In this document: piece by piece, positions 42,630-64,000 of the stretch | How positions within the stretch are numbered: position 1 is the stretch's first letter | Layout of the letters: each line of letters opens with the position of its first letter | DNA from: Antennarius striatus | Taxonomy: Eukaryota > Chordata > Actinopteri > Lophiiformes > Antennariidae | Length of the DNA: 64,000 nt | Direction of reading: 5' to 3' | Assembly (NCBI RefSeq): GCF_040054535.1 | Contig: NC_090780.1 | Location: 14,026,501-14,090,500 of the forward strand | Notes under the pieces: generated by a model | The model's database searches: none | What the model saw: only the letters and a program-made list of their open reading frames with translations | Told to the model about the DNA's origin: nothing | Position numbers and translations under genes: made by a program

Positions 42630-42635
42630 AATAAA
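42630..42635 (+). promoter_or_regulatory. sec61a1: Polyadenylation signal of sec61a1
   Basis: AATAAA about 800 bp after the stop codon. The chchd4 promoter region begins roughly 180 bp further on, so this must be near the end of the sec61a1 3' UTR. Confidence 0.7.
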
Positions 42636-42814
42636 ACATTTTGTGGAAAAAACTTTTAACTTTGGAGTCTTGTACATGTCACTTAATCTTAAGAGGTGTG
42701 TGACTTGTTGCAGAATGTTGCATTTAGGTGCAGTGACAGGTTTTGTCTTTATACACTTTATACACGTGTTTCTGTTCTTACTTTGAACAGGTGGGGGCAG
42801 CATTGTGCCCCTGA

Positions 42815-42824
42815 GCGCCTGCGC
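42815..42824 (+). promoter_or_regulatory. chchd4: NRF-1-like site upstream of chchd4
   Basis: GCGCCTGCGC differs at one base from the NRF-1 core GCGCATGCGC and lies about 190 bp before the chchd4 ATG. NRF-1 drives many nuclear genes for mitochondrial proteins, which suits this gene. A second GGCGCA half-site lies near 42,862. Confidence 0.4.
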
Positions 42825-43007
42825 GGCTGAAAACCAGAGAAGAAGTTAGACGCTCAAGCAGGCGCAGTTATGAAAACTAAGATTTTTGATGCTGAGCGTG
42901 AATTCTGTGACATTTACATTTTTGTGTTGTTCGTCAACGGGAATCGTTATTCAGTGAGCTTTTACAGTAAATAAAGAAGCAGAATTAATCTGCTCCGACG
43001 TGGGGAA

Positions 43008-44573
43008 ATGGACTCGGTGAGACAAGAAGGTAACTATTAATTGTACTCATCTGGAATCGGAAGAACAGGAGCTGAAGTTCAGTGATAGTTTGAATTAAAA
43101 GTGGATGTCGGCGCGACTTTAAAACATGACATTTGTTTCAGGTGTATTTACAAGATCCTGACGGCTCGTTAAATGTGTCAGCAGAGACAAGGCGGTGTTA
43201 GCTCTGTGTGCTAACGCGAACATCACGTCCTTTAACCTTGACAAGAACCGCTGTCACGAAGCGTTCCACGAGCGTAAAGGCTTTTCCACGCAATATCACC
43301 GCAAGAGTCACTCAGTAGATGTTTGTGTTTGTCGTCAATTTTTTTCTGTCAGAAACGTGTTCTGACCGTCCGATTTTAATTTAAATTTTAAAGTGTTTCC
43401 ACTTTATTCGAGAATGACTTGACCTGTATCCATAGTCATTAGAACTTGTCTGCGATATTTAACTATTGTTATACTAGAAAACATACAAGCATAAAAAGGA
43501 TCCAGGTAGAAAGCTGTTTATTAAAACATTTTGTTTAGAAAGGGAAAAAAAAGATCTTATTCAGAACCAAATTTGGGTGTAAATTGTTTCCGGGCCACAC
43601 CAACTCATGTTGGTAAGTCTAAGTCTTGATTTACAGCAGCAGATGGTGCTGAAAAGTCATGTTTAAAAATCTCAGGTGACTGTTGTGTGTAAACGTTCTC
43701 TAAATGTCTGGATTTAAAACAATCTGGATTTAAAACAATCACATCCGATTCCACTTCTTGAATCTGTGTCTCATGGGTTTACTTAAGTTAAAAATTCTTA
43801 ACTATTATTGGACTTGCCAGTGTAATTAAAATGCAAAGAAAAATTGCTTTTGCCATCCAATCAAATATCAGTTTATTATCTGATAACTTGTGATATACAA
43901 TTAACAAGCTAATAGAAACAAAAAAAAAGTTTGGATGACTAGTCAGTTAGGGTCTAGTCATTAATGTTTAGGACACTGTAAAAATTTAAACAGCCATTAA
44001 TGCATTTTGTCCTTCCTCATTTTGCACAAAAGGTAAAGACCGAATCATTTTTGTCACCAAAGAGGACCATGAAATGCCGAGCAGCGCTGAGCTCATAGAA
44101 GAAAACACCGTTGACCCGTATGAGGACCAAGGTGAGGCAGCAACAATCTGCTTCTGGCTGCCAGGCTACAATTCAGATAAAGTTTTTTAAAAAATGCATT
44201 TCAATGTCAGCAGTTTTTCCACATAGGTCTGATTCTTCCAAATGGGGAGATCAACTGGAACTGCCCCTGTCTGGGTGGAATGGCCAGTGGACCTTGTGGA
44301 ACTGAGTTTAAGGATGCGTTCTCCTGTTTTCATTATAGCAAGGAGGAGATGAAGGGTTCTGAATGTCTGGAGCAGTTCAGGGCCATGCAGGAGTGTATGC
44401 AGCGTTACCCGGAGCTCTATCCTCAAGACGATGACAATTTACCTCAAGAAAAATCATTAGAAGCAGACAAGAACTCTGAAAACTCTGCATCTGCAGGAAT
44501 TGCCTCAACATTTACCGCTGATCCAGACTCTAAAGCCACTCAACTCAACACAGAGAACTCAGTGGAAAGCTAA
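43008..44573 (+). CDS. chchd4: Mitochondrial intermembrane-space import and assembly protein 40 (MIA40)
   Basis: Three coding exons: 43,008-43,029; 44,033-44,131; 44,227-44,573, in phase, 155 residues (human 142). The protein is the oxidoreductase of the mitochondrial disulfide relay. It traps cysteine-motif precursors in the intermembrane space, oxidises them and is re-oxidised by ALR/GFER. The redox-active CPC is at 53-55 (NWNCPCLGG), and the twin CX9C pairs are C64/C74 and C87/C97, at the same residue numbers as in human. There is no N-terminal presequence, as in animal MIA40. The acidic, Ser/Thr-rich tail after YPQDDD is longer than in mammals. The gene sits just downstream of sec61a1 on the same strand, with its own promoter-like sequence. 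Confidence 0.96.
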
Positions 44574-44876
44574 TGATAAGCTTTAGTGGTAACATGACAT
44601 GAGAGTTGAAATCTGACAAGTCATTCGTTCAGCACTGGAGAAAAACTGTGATGGTGTTGGCTCATAGAATATCGGATTTGGTGTATATTATCACAGGTAG
44701 GAAAAAAGCTTACCATTGTTATCATATCTGACAGTAGAAATGTTCTCTAAAATTGAATTACCCCAATTTCATCATTTGTGTACCAGCCACAGTTTGGAGC
44801 TCACTCTTTTTCAATTGACTAGATGTAGGATTAAAGCATAATATAATCCAAACAATCCTCAAACGGAGACTCACAG

Positions 44877-45125
44877 CAGGTTGGCACAGTGAGTAGTACT
44901 GTTGCTTCGCAGCAACAAGGTTCCAGGTTCGATTCTTTTCTGTCTCCGGGTTCTCCAGCTTCCTCTCCAGTCCAGACACACACAGTTTATGGTGAGTTGA
45001 TGTGTCCAAACTGATCATATAAGTTTGTGTGCACAAGTGGTTATTTTGTGTGGTCCAGCCGCCCCGCCCCTTGCCCAAATCAAGTTGGGATAGGATCCAG
45101 CAACACTTGTGATCTGCAAGGTGTA
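44877..45125 (+). mobile_element. HE1/V-SINE-like SINE
   Basis: The tRNA-like head GGTTGGCACAGTGAGTAGTA, box B AGGTTCGATTC near 44,926, the middle CGGGTTCTCCAGCTTCCTCT and the tail AAGTTGGGATAGGATCCAGC are in the expected order. Probably lies in the chchd4 3' region. Confidence 0.75.
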
Positions 45126-45633
45126 AGAGCAGCTTGAAGACATGGACGATCTACAAAAACGACATACTGTATATGTACTTGAGAAATCACTATTAATGGA
45201 AAAGGTTTTTGTTTCGCTTACAAACGGCTCTACTAGTTTAGCCTGGAATTGTTTTGGAGACAAAGCAGAAGTCACTAGTCTGAAGGGTGGAGTTATGTTA
45301 CTGAGGTGAGTAGTCTTGTCAGACAGCGTGAAACTTTTCTTTAAACATTCTTGTCATTTGTACATTATCTATTCTTAGCTTCGTTATCATATCGACTACA
45401 TCGGCATCTGAACCGATGTGAAAGCAGTACATATGACATGACTTCAGAGTGAAAAGTAGTTTGAGTTTTTCAAAATCTACCGTTTTACTCAGATGTGGTT
45501 CAAAATGGTGATTGGATCTGTGTGTTACTTGAGCGCAATTGTCTTGTGATAAATTGTATCCAGAATTAAATCTTGTACCTCAGCTGCACTGAACACAGTC
45601 TCAAATGACTAAAGTAACTGTTGAAAGTTTTAC

Positions 45634-45639
45634 AATAAA
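45634..45639 (+). promoter_or_regulatory. chchd4: Candidate chchd4 polyadenylation signal
   Basis: AATAAA followed by TGTGTCTGCTTCTTGTG, about 1.06 kb after the stop codon. It would place the SINE at 44,877 inside the 3' UTR. An earlier site cannot be excluded. Confidence 0.4.
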
Positions 45640-45759
45640 ATGTGTCTGCTTCTTGTGAGTTATTGTTGCCTAGTTAGGAAATACATGAACACACAACTGT
45701 TGTAGACGGTAACTTTGACGGTAACTTTGATTTCAATGATTTTGCTTGAATGTCATTGT

Positions 45760-46690
45760 TTGGATCGGGGGTGGGCAACCTTTGCCACTTAAGGGTGGTA
45801 AAGGTACCACTTTGGAACTGGTTCCTGCAGAAAAGAGAACACTGGGAACCGCAAATAACTTTTGACATCTCAAGATAATTCATTACTGGATAATATATTG
45901 TTTTTTTACACCTTTACTCTGTGTAAACAACTGTATTATGTTGCTCATGAAATCCATGAAGTGCTGCACAGAAAATGAAATGTATGTAATGAACACATTT
46001 TGTACTCTTAATCATAAAAACATGAGTTGAAAGTCTCCTTCTAATCAACTAAAAAGCTGAATTTAAATTATTGAGCAAACATCCTTACATCTCCTTTGGG
46101 CTTTTGGAGCGTGTAGCAGAGCCTTAACCTGAATTTTTTTTTAAAAATGGAAAAAGCATTATTTAAACAATGAAAAATAAATATTTATTTTACCAGTTTA
46201 ATGGGACCTCTGCTCCTTCTGACGACTGAAACATTGAGCATCAAAAAGGATTAAAAATAAGAAAATACTTTAAAGATTCAAGATCTCAGTCTTGATTTAT
46301 AACTACTTTAAAACAAACACAACTAAAATACATTTCAATTGAAGATTTTATTTTACCAAGCCACATGGGGCTGCAGCATAAGTATAAATGAGTTACATTT
46401 CATTCAACCTGCCAACACAAGCTTGCTGAATTCTGATTGGATAAAAACTCTCTAACTTAATTTATAATATTTATACATACATTGAAATATATTTAAGGAA
46501 AATTCAATAAAATATTTATTTTTATCATAAATATTATGATTTCTGGTTGTTATGCCAGCAGAGGAGGCTTTGCTGGCCCTGACGGCCCATCAGCATTGTG
46601 ATGCCAGTGAATGCAAAGACCAGAAGCCACAGCAGCTTAGGATGGTGTCAAATAGATCTTTTGAAATCTTTTTAAAACTCTTTTCAAAAC
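45760..46690. mobile_element. Possible old hAT-like or other interspersed repeat
   Basis: Starts with GGGGGTGGGCAACCTTTG, a wording typical of one end of vertebrate hAT elements. It is followed by AT-rich sequence and a block near 46,555-46,630 with clustered GGCTTTGCTGGCCC/GCCCATCAGC words. No transposase frame remains, and the right boundary is not clear. Confidence 0.25.
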
Positions 46691-46942
46691 TAATATATTA
46701 ACCGACATTTAGATTCAAGAGTGCTTACTATATCAATGAGCATCCCTCAACTTGTTGTTCCTCCACAACTCTGAGAGGTAACACTCTATCATAATGTGAA
46801 GGCAATGCCTGGAACGGGAAGGACACAAATCTAATGCATCCCACCGGCAAAATAAAGAGCCTAGAGGAGACTAGAGGGGATCTTCTCTTTTGTGCAGCCT
46901 CACACTGAGCTCTGTATGTGTATTTTCTCAGGTGATCAGTTC

Positions 46943-46958
46943 GGGGGGGGGGGGGGGG
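46943..46958 (+). repeat. G16 homopolymer run
   Basis: Sixteen uninterrupted G, about 350 bp upstream of the uroc1 ATG. It can form G-quadruplexes, and its length in an assembly is often unreliable. Confidence 0.9.
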
Positions 46959-47311
46959 TTAGGTAATGAGTTGATGTTTACACCCCCCTTTGTGGGTCAA
47001 CCTTTTACTGAGGACAGAGGTCACTGCCAGTGTTTGTCTATTGAACCATGTGCTCCTGTAAACTCCCTTAGGGATCAATATTTACCATATACCCTTATCC
47101 ATCCATGCCGTGCCACTGGTGGATTTCAAAGGGGAGAAACGATCATAAGCCAATGAGAGCACATCATGAGGAGAAATCATTTAAAGTCCTAGCAGCCACT
47201 ATTGCCTCTCTCTCCATAGAGGATCATTTGTTGTGAGGGTGCACCCTTGTAAACCTTTTGATCTCTACTCTCCAGGTCTCAGCTCAAGTGTGTGAGAAAA
47301 ATATCAGCAGG

Positions 47312-54266
<6,955 letters not shown>

Positions 54267-54330
54267 CATTACATTAGCTTTGGCTAATTGGCCAATAGAC
54301 AGCATCATTCCAATGTTAGCAATCTTCAAA

Positions 54331-54336
54331 AATAAA
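54331..54336 (+). promoter_or_regulatory. uroc1: Polyadenylation signal of uroc1
   Basis: AATAAA 65 bp after the stop codon. A second AATAAA is at 54,428-54,433. Either gives a very short 3' UTR. Confidence 0.6.
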
Positions 54337-54499
54337 ACTGTTCTTTTCAGTTTTTAACTGTATTTTATAATTTGATGATATTACAGAAATGCATAAACAA
54401 TTCTTTATTGTATTCTTGTAAATTTCCAATAAACTACTAGTCACACGCTTTGTAAGAATGTTAATGCATTTAAACTACACATATGTTTTGTATTTAATG

Positions 54500-54552
54500 A
54501 TAATGTAATGATATTTTGCTCTAGTCACTAGAGCAAAATATCATTACATTAT
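54500..54552. repeat. Perfect palindrome, 26-bp arms, 1-nt spacer
   Basis: Left arm 54,500-54,525, spacer C at 54,526, right arm 54,527-54,552, with every position complementary. The centre is GCTCTAGTCACTAGAGC. Confidence 0.95.
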
Positions 54553-54554
54553 AT

Positions 54555-61050
<6,496 letters not shown>

Positions 61051-61201
61051 AGAGTAATACCCAAACTAGAAAATCCAGACTGAGCATGTCTTCATTGTAA
61101 TGTTAATTGTTTGTTACATTTTATCCCTTTGTAAAACTGCACTTGAGAGTCTAAGTGTCTTCAATTGTTTTCTGTATCTGTAAAATAACTCAAAAATAAG
61201 A

Positions 61202-61207
61202 AATAAA
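61202..61207 (+). promoter_or_regulatory. mapkapk3: Polyadenylation signal of mapkapk3
   Basis: AATAAA 152 bp after the stop codon, followed by GTTGTTC...TGTTTGT (U/GU-rich). Confidence 0.75.
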
Positions 61208-61229
61208 GTTGTTCTTTTTATGTTTGTAG

Positions 61230-61855
61230 CTGTGTTTTGTGATGTTTGTAAAGGAAACTTACTGTACACTTTGTTTGATACAGAGAGAATCAACTCCTTA
61301 TAAACAAACATCTCTAGTTTTTTCTGGTACAAAACAGGAACACCTTCCTTTCTTTAACATTCGTTTTCTACATTTTATATAGGATTCAAACCAAATGATT
61401 TACGATCACTTCCAAATGTTTTATGACTTTGTCTAAAATTAAACATTGGTGCAATTTAAAGTCATTGTCATTTTGGACTGTCCAATGGTACCAGCTTCAG
61501 CTTCATCACAGAGGTAGAGATACTGTCGTCTAGGATTTCCTGGTACTTAATGGAATCCATTTTTATTCTCCACTCAGGTCTCCATACACTCTTGCCAGGT
61601 TTGGTCTAATACCACCCTTAAACATTTACCTCTGAGAGCCTCTGCTAAGGCCTTTGTGCTGCCTGCACTTCACCAATAACTCATTTATTTTTGGCCAGAA
61701 GATAATTATTTTTTGCAATAAGTTGAGTAAACTCAGGAAAATAAGCTCATAAAATCTTCACTCACCCATGGGTTTGAACCTTAATAAAAGTATTATAGGA
61801 AATAAAATGTGACTGCAGTATAGAAGGACATTAAAAATTCATCACACAGCAGTAC
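61230..61855. other. Intergenic DNA, nothing recognised
   Basis: No gene or element recognised. Confidence 0.5.
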
Positions 61856-61894
61856 AACCTCTGCTTTTATTACGTCTCACACTTAACTTATCAA

Positions 61895-62300
61895 TGAATT
61901 GCAGTTTGGATTTGTGAGTGGAACAAGTACAAGTGACGCAATCTTTGTTGTCCGCCAGATACAACAGAAATACTTTGGTAAAGTTGAAAAGCTTTTGGAT
62001 CATGAGAACGTTCTTCACCGTGTTCCCCGTGAAGTGTTGAGGTAGGCTATGAGTCAGCTTGATCTGCCTGAGTGGGTAGTTGGTAGACTTCAAGCCATGT
62101 ACACTCACACCAGAAGTAAAGTTTGTGATTAAAGATGGGGTCCAACAAGGCTCTATTCTTAGTCCTCTCTTATTTATCATCGTTTTAGAGGCCATCTCAA
62201 GGGGATTTTGTACTAGCTGTCCCTGGGAGTTATTATATTCGGATGACCTTGTTTTAATATTTGAGTCCTTGGAGGATCTACAAAGAAAGACCAGACAGTA
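61895..62300 (+). mobile_element. LINE reverse-transcriptase core fragment
   Basis: Across two frames the plus strand reads QFGFVSGTSTSDAIFVVRQI, then VPREVLR and LPEWVVGRL, then GVQQGSILSPLLFIIVLEAI and LLYSDDLVLIFESLEDLQRK. The last part includes the Y-x-DD catalytic box (YSDD). The block that normally carries the first catalytic aspartates (an FVDLEKAFD-type segment) is absent between DAIF and VPREV. It is inactive and a different LINE type from that at 31,730. Confidence 0.8.
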
Positions 62301-62640
62301 GCATAAGAGCAGCTGTCCTGAGGGAGAGGCTTGGTCTCATTGACCTTGAATCAACTCTTCGGCAGATCACTGTCTGGCCATATTCAGCAAAGCACTTCAA
62401 TCATAGATAGTGCTGCCTCAAAGTCGAAGGCAGTAGACATCCAGGCAGACCTCAGAAGACTCTACAGGATAGTATTGGTGGTTACCGGAGAGTTACCCGT
62501 GTCGTAGTGTTGGTGACAACCTTGACAGAAAGTGCTGGCCTACCACAGTCCATGATATGTCCAACCCACAGTCAATATTTCCTGCTGAAACCTTGCACAT
62601 TATAAGTATAGAGTATATAAAATTAATCATGTCAGCTGAT
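62300..62640. other. Unclassified, GC-richer tract following the LINE fragment
   Basis: Contains phrases such as GAGAGGCTTGGTCTCATTGA and GACATCCAGGCAGACCTCAG, suggesting another degraded coding repeat, but no continuous frame can be assigned. Confidence 0.25.
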
Positions 62641-62674
62641 CACGTAGATAATGTTGAGTTTTATTTTATTCTAT

Positions 62675-62775
62675 ACTCTAGGGTCATGGGTCAGCTGGAG
62701 CCTATCTCAGCTGGCCATGGATGAGAGGCAGGATACACCCCGGGTAAAGTGCTAGTTCATCACAGGGTATCTAAG
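62675..62775 (+). mobile_element. LINE/SINE 3'-end fragment
   Basis: GGTCAGCTGGAGCCTATCTC, GGATACACCCCGGGT and CAGGGTATC match the shared tail also seen at 34,785-34,920. Confidence 0.65.
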
Positions 62776-62779
62776 CTCA

Positions 62780-63460
62780 TTACGTCCCTTATTTACAGGC
62801 CTTGTTCTCATGTTATCAGTGACCTCTATCAGGAGAGAACTCATGCATAGATCTGTTTCTGTCAGGGTTTTGCTGTTTACAGTTTGCAGTGTCTGCTGTT
62901 TGAAGTGTAAATGTACAATAATAAAGAAAATGAAGGTAAAACATTAAGAGTTTTAGGAGATTAAATTAAAAAGACAGTGTCTTTTCATTAAAAAAGAAAT
63001 ATACATTTAGGTTAGAATGTCAGACTGCATGTTTTGTAGATTCACAGAGGTAACTGCAATCCTTTTCTCTACGTACAGTTGCTCACATGGGAACACTTGT
63101 AGCATTTCCTTGAACGACAATAGACTTATCTTGATGGGTGTATCTAAACTTTTCATCATGTAAATATAATACAAACTCGTAACCATTTTCCTCACTCCCC
63201 TTCCCTTCTTCCTGTTTTATGTTTGAATTACTTGCTGTATTGTTTGCTTAAAACAAGCAGGTAGGCCTCAACATTGCACATGAAACTGGCAGAGGCAGAG
63301 AAATCTGTTGTTGCAGTTGAGTGTGCATAGCCCAGCTATCATTGGGTGAAAAGCTGAGTAAACCCCAGACAGATCACTGATCCGCAAAGGCCTAAGAAAT
63401 TTGCAGATAAAAAACCCCCATAGAATTTCACATCTAATATGCAATTTAGTGATAGCAATT
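62780..63460. other. Intergenic DNA, nothing recognised
   Basis: No supported feature. Confidence 0.5.
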
Positions 63461-63464
63461 CACC

Positions 63465-63595
63465 TATAACCCATGTTTTTGGATCGTGGGCAGATGCCAG
63501 AACACAGAAGTGAATCCATGTAGACAATGACAGGACATCGAAAGGCAGAAAGACCTCAGTTGTGAATTTAAACCCAGAACCATCTTGCTGTAAAA
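63465..63595 (-). mobile_element. HE1/V-SINE-like SINE fragment
   Basis: Minus strand: CAGCAAGATGGTTCTGGGTT head part, then ATGGATTCACTTCTGTGTTC and CCAAAAACATGGG. The tRNA-like 5' end is missing. Confidence 0.6.
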
Positions 63596-63599
63596 GTAA

Positions 63600-64000
63600 A
63601 CTGACATTTTCATTTATGGCACAGAAATTAACAAATCACAACACATGTAAAATGTTGTTGTTTTTTTACCTATACCCTCAACCTGTTCGGATTAACATGT
63701 TATGAGGACTTTCAGCCAAATGTTGCTGCAGGGCCCTCTATGATGATTTTCACCTATAAATAATACATTTAGAACTGCATTTTACTCTTCAGGGTCAAGA
63801 TTACATTGTAATCCAGAATGCACCTCACTGATGTTTCACCTATGTGATGACCAACGACCAGCTGACACAGCAAATAAGAGGCTTCTGGGGCCCCTTTGTT
63901 GTCTGAGATTTAGAAGCAGTTACAGGCACCACCTGATGCTTATGTGGTCAATGATGCACAAAAAGTCTTCAAATCTTTACATTCAAAGGTACACCACTGT
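63600..64000. other. Intergenic DNA at window end, nothing recognised
   Basis: No supported feature. Confidence 0.5.

Overview
This is a vertebrate nuclear window, almost certainly from a teleost fish. The five protein-coding genes have spliced GT-AG structures and translate to proteins close to vertebrate orthologues. The intergenic DNA is full of elements typical of fish genomes: tRNA-derived SINEs, several LINE reverse-transcriptase fragments, Tc1/mariner and pogo remnants, Helitron-like repeats and long (GT)n arrays. The species cannot be named from the sequence alone.

Layout. Positions 1-16,880 hold no host gene that I can support; they contain a pogo-like transposase fragment at the left edge, an R2-type (restriction-like endonuclease) retrotransposon remnant, LINE and SINE pieces and many microsatellites. 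Next come five genes, all on the + strand: ip6k2 (17,327-21,737), sec61a1 (35,845-41,826), chchd4/MIA40 (43,008-44,573), uroc1 (47,312-54,266) and mapkapk3 (55,543-61,050). Every exon was traced by splice-site phase, and all five reading frames close: 463, 476, 155, 675 and 418 residues. The interval 22,800-35,700 is gene-poor and repeat-rich. After mapkapk3 there are only a LINE fragment and SINE debris.

The genes do not form one pathway: ip6k2 makes inositol pyrophosphates, sec61a1 is the ER translocon pore, chchd4 is the mitochondrial intermembrane-space oxidoreductase, uroc1 degrades histidine and mapkapk3 is a p38 effector kinase. The human orthologues, as I recall, all lie on chromosome 3, so the block looks like conserved vertebrate synteny.

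The most interesting non-genic structures are: a same-orientation family of Helitron-like elements (A|TC at the 5' end; a hairpin then CTRR|T at the 3' end), two of which bracket sec61a1 exon 11; a perfect 26-bp-arm palindrome just downstream of uroc1; a TG/CG repeat running into a uroc1 splice acceptor; a tandem CAGCAG acceptor in mapkapk3; and a UPR-type TGACGTG site upstream of sec61a1. No clearly new gene system was found.
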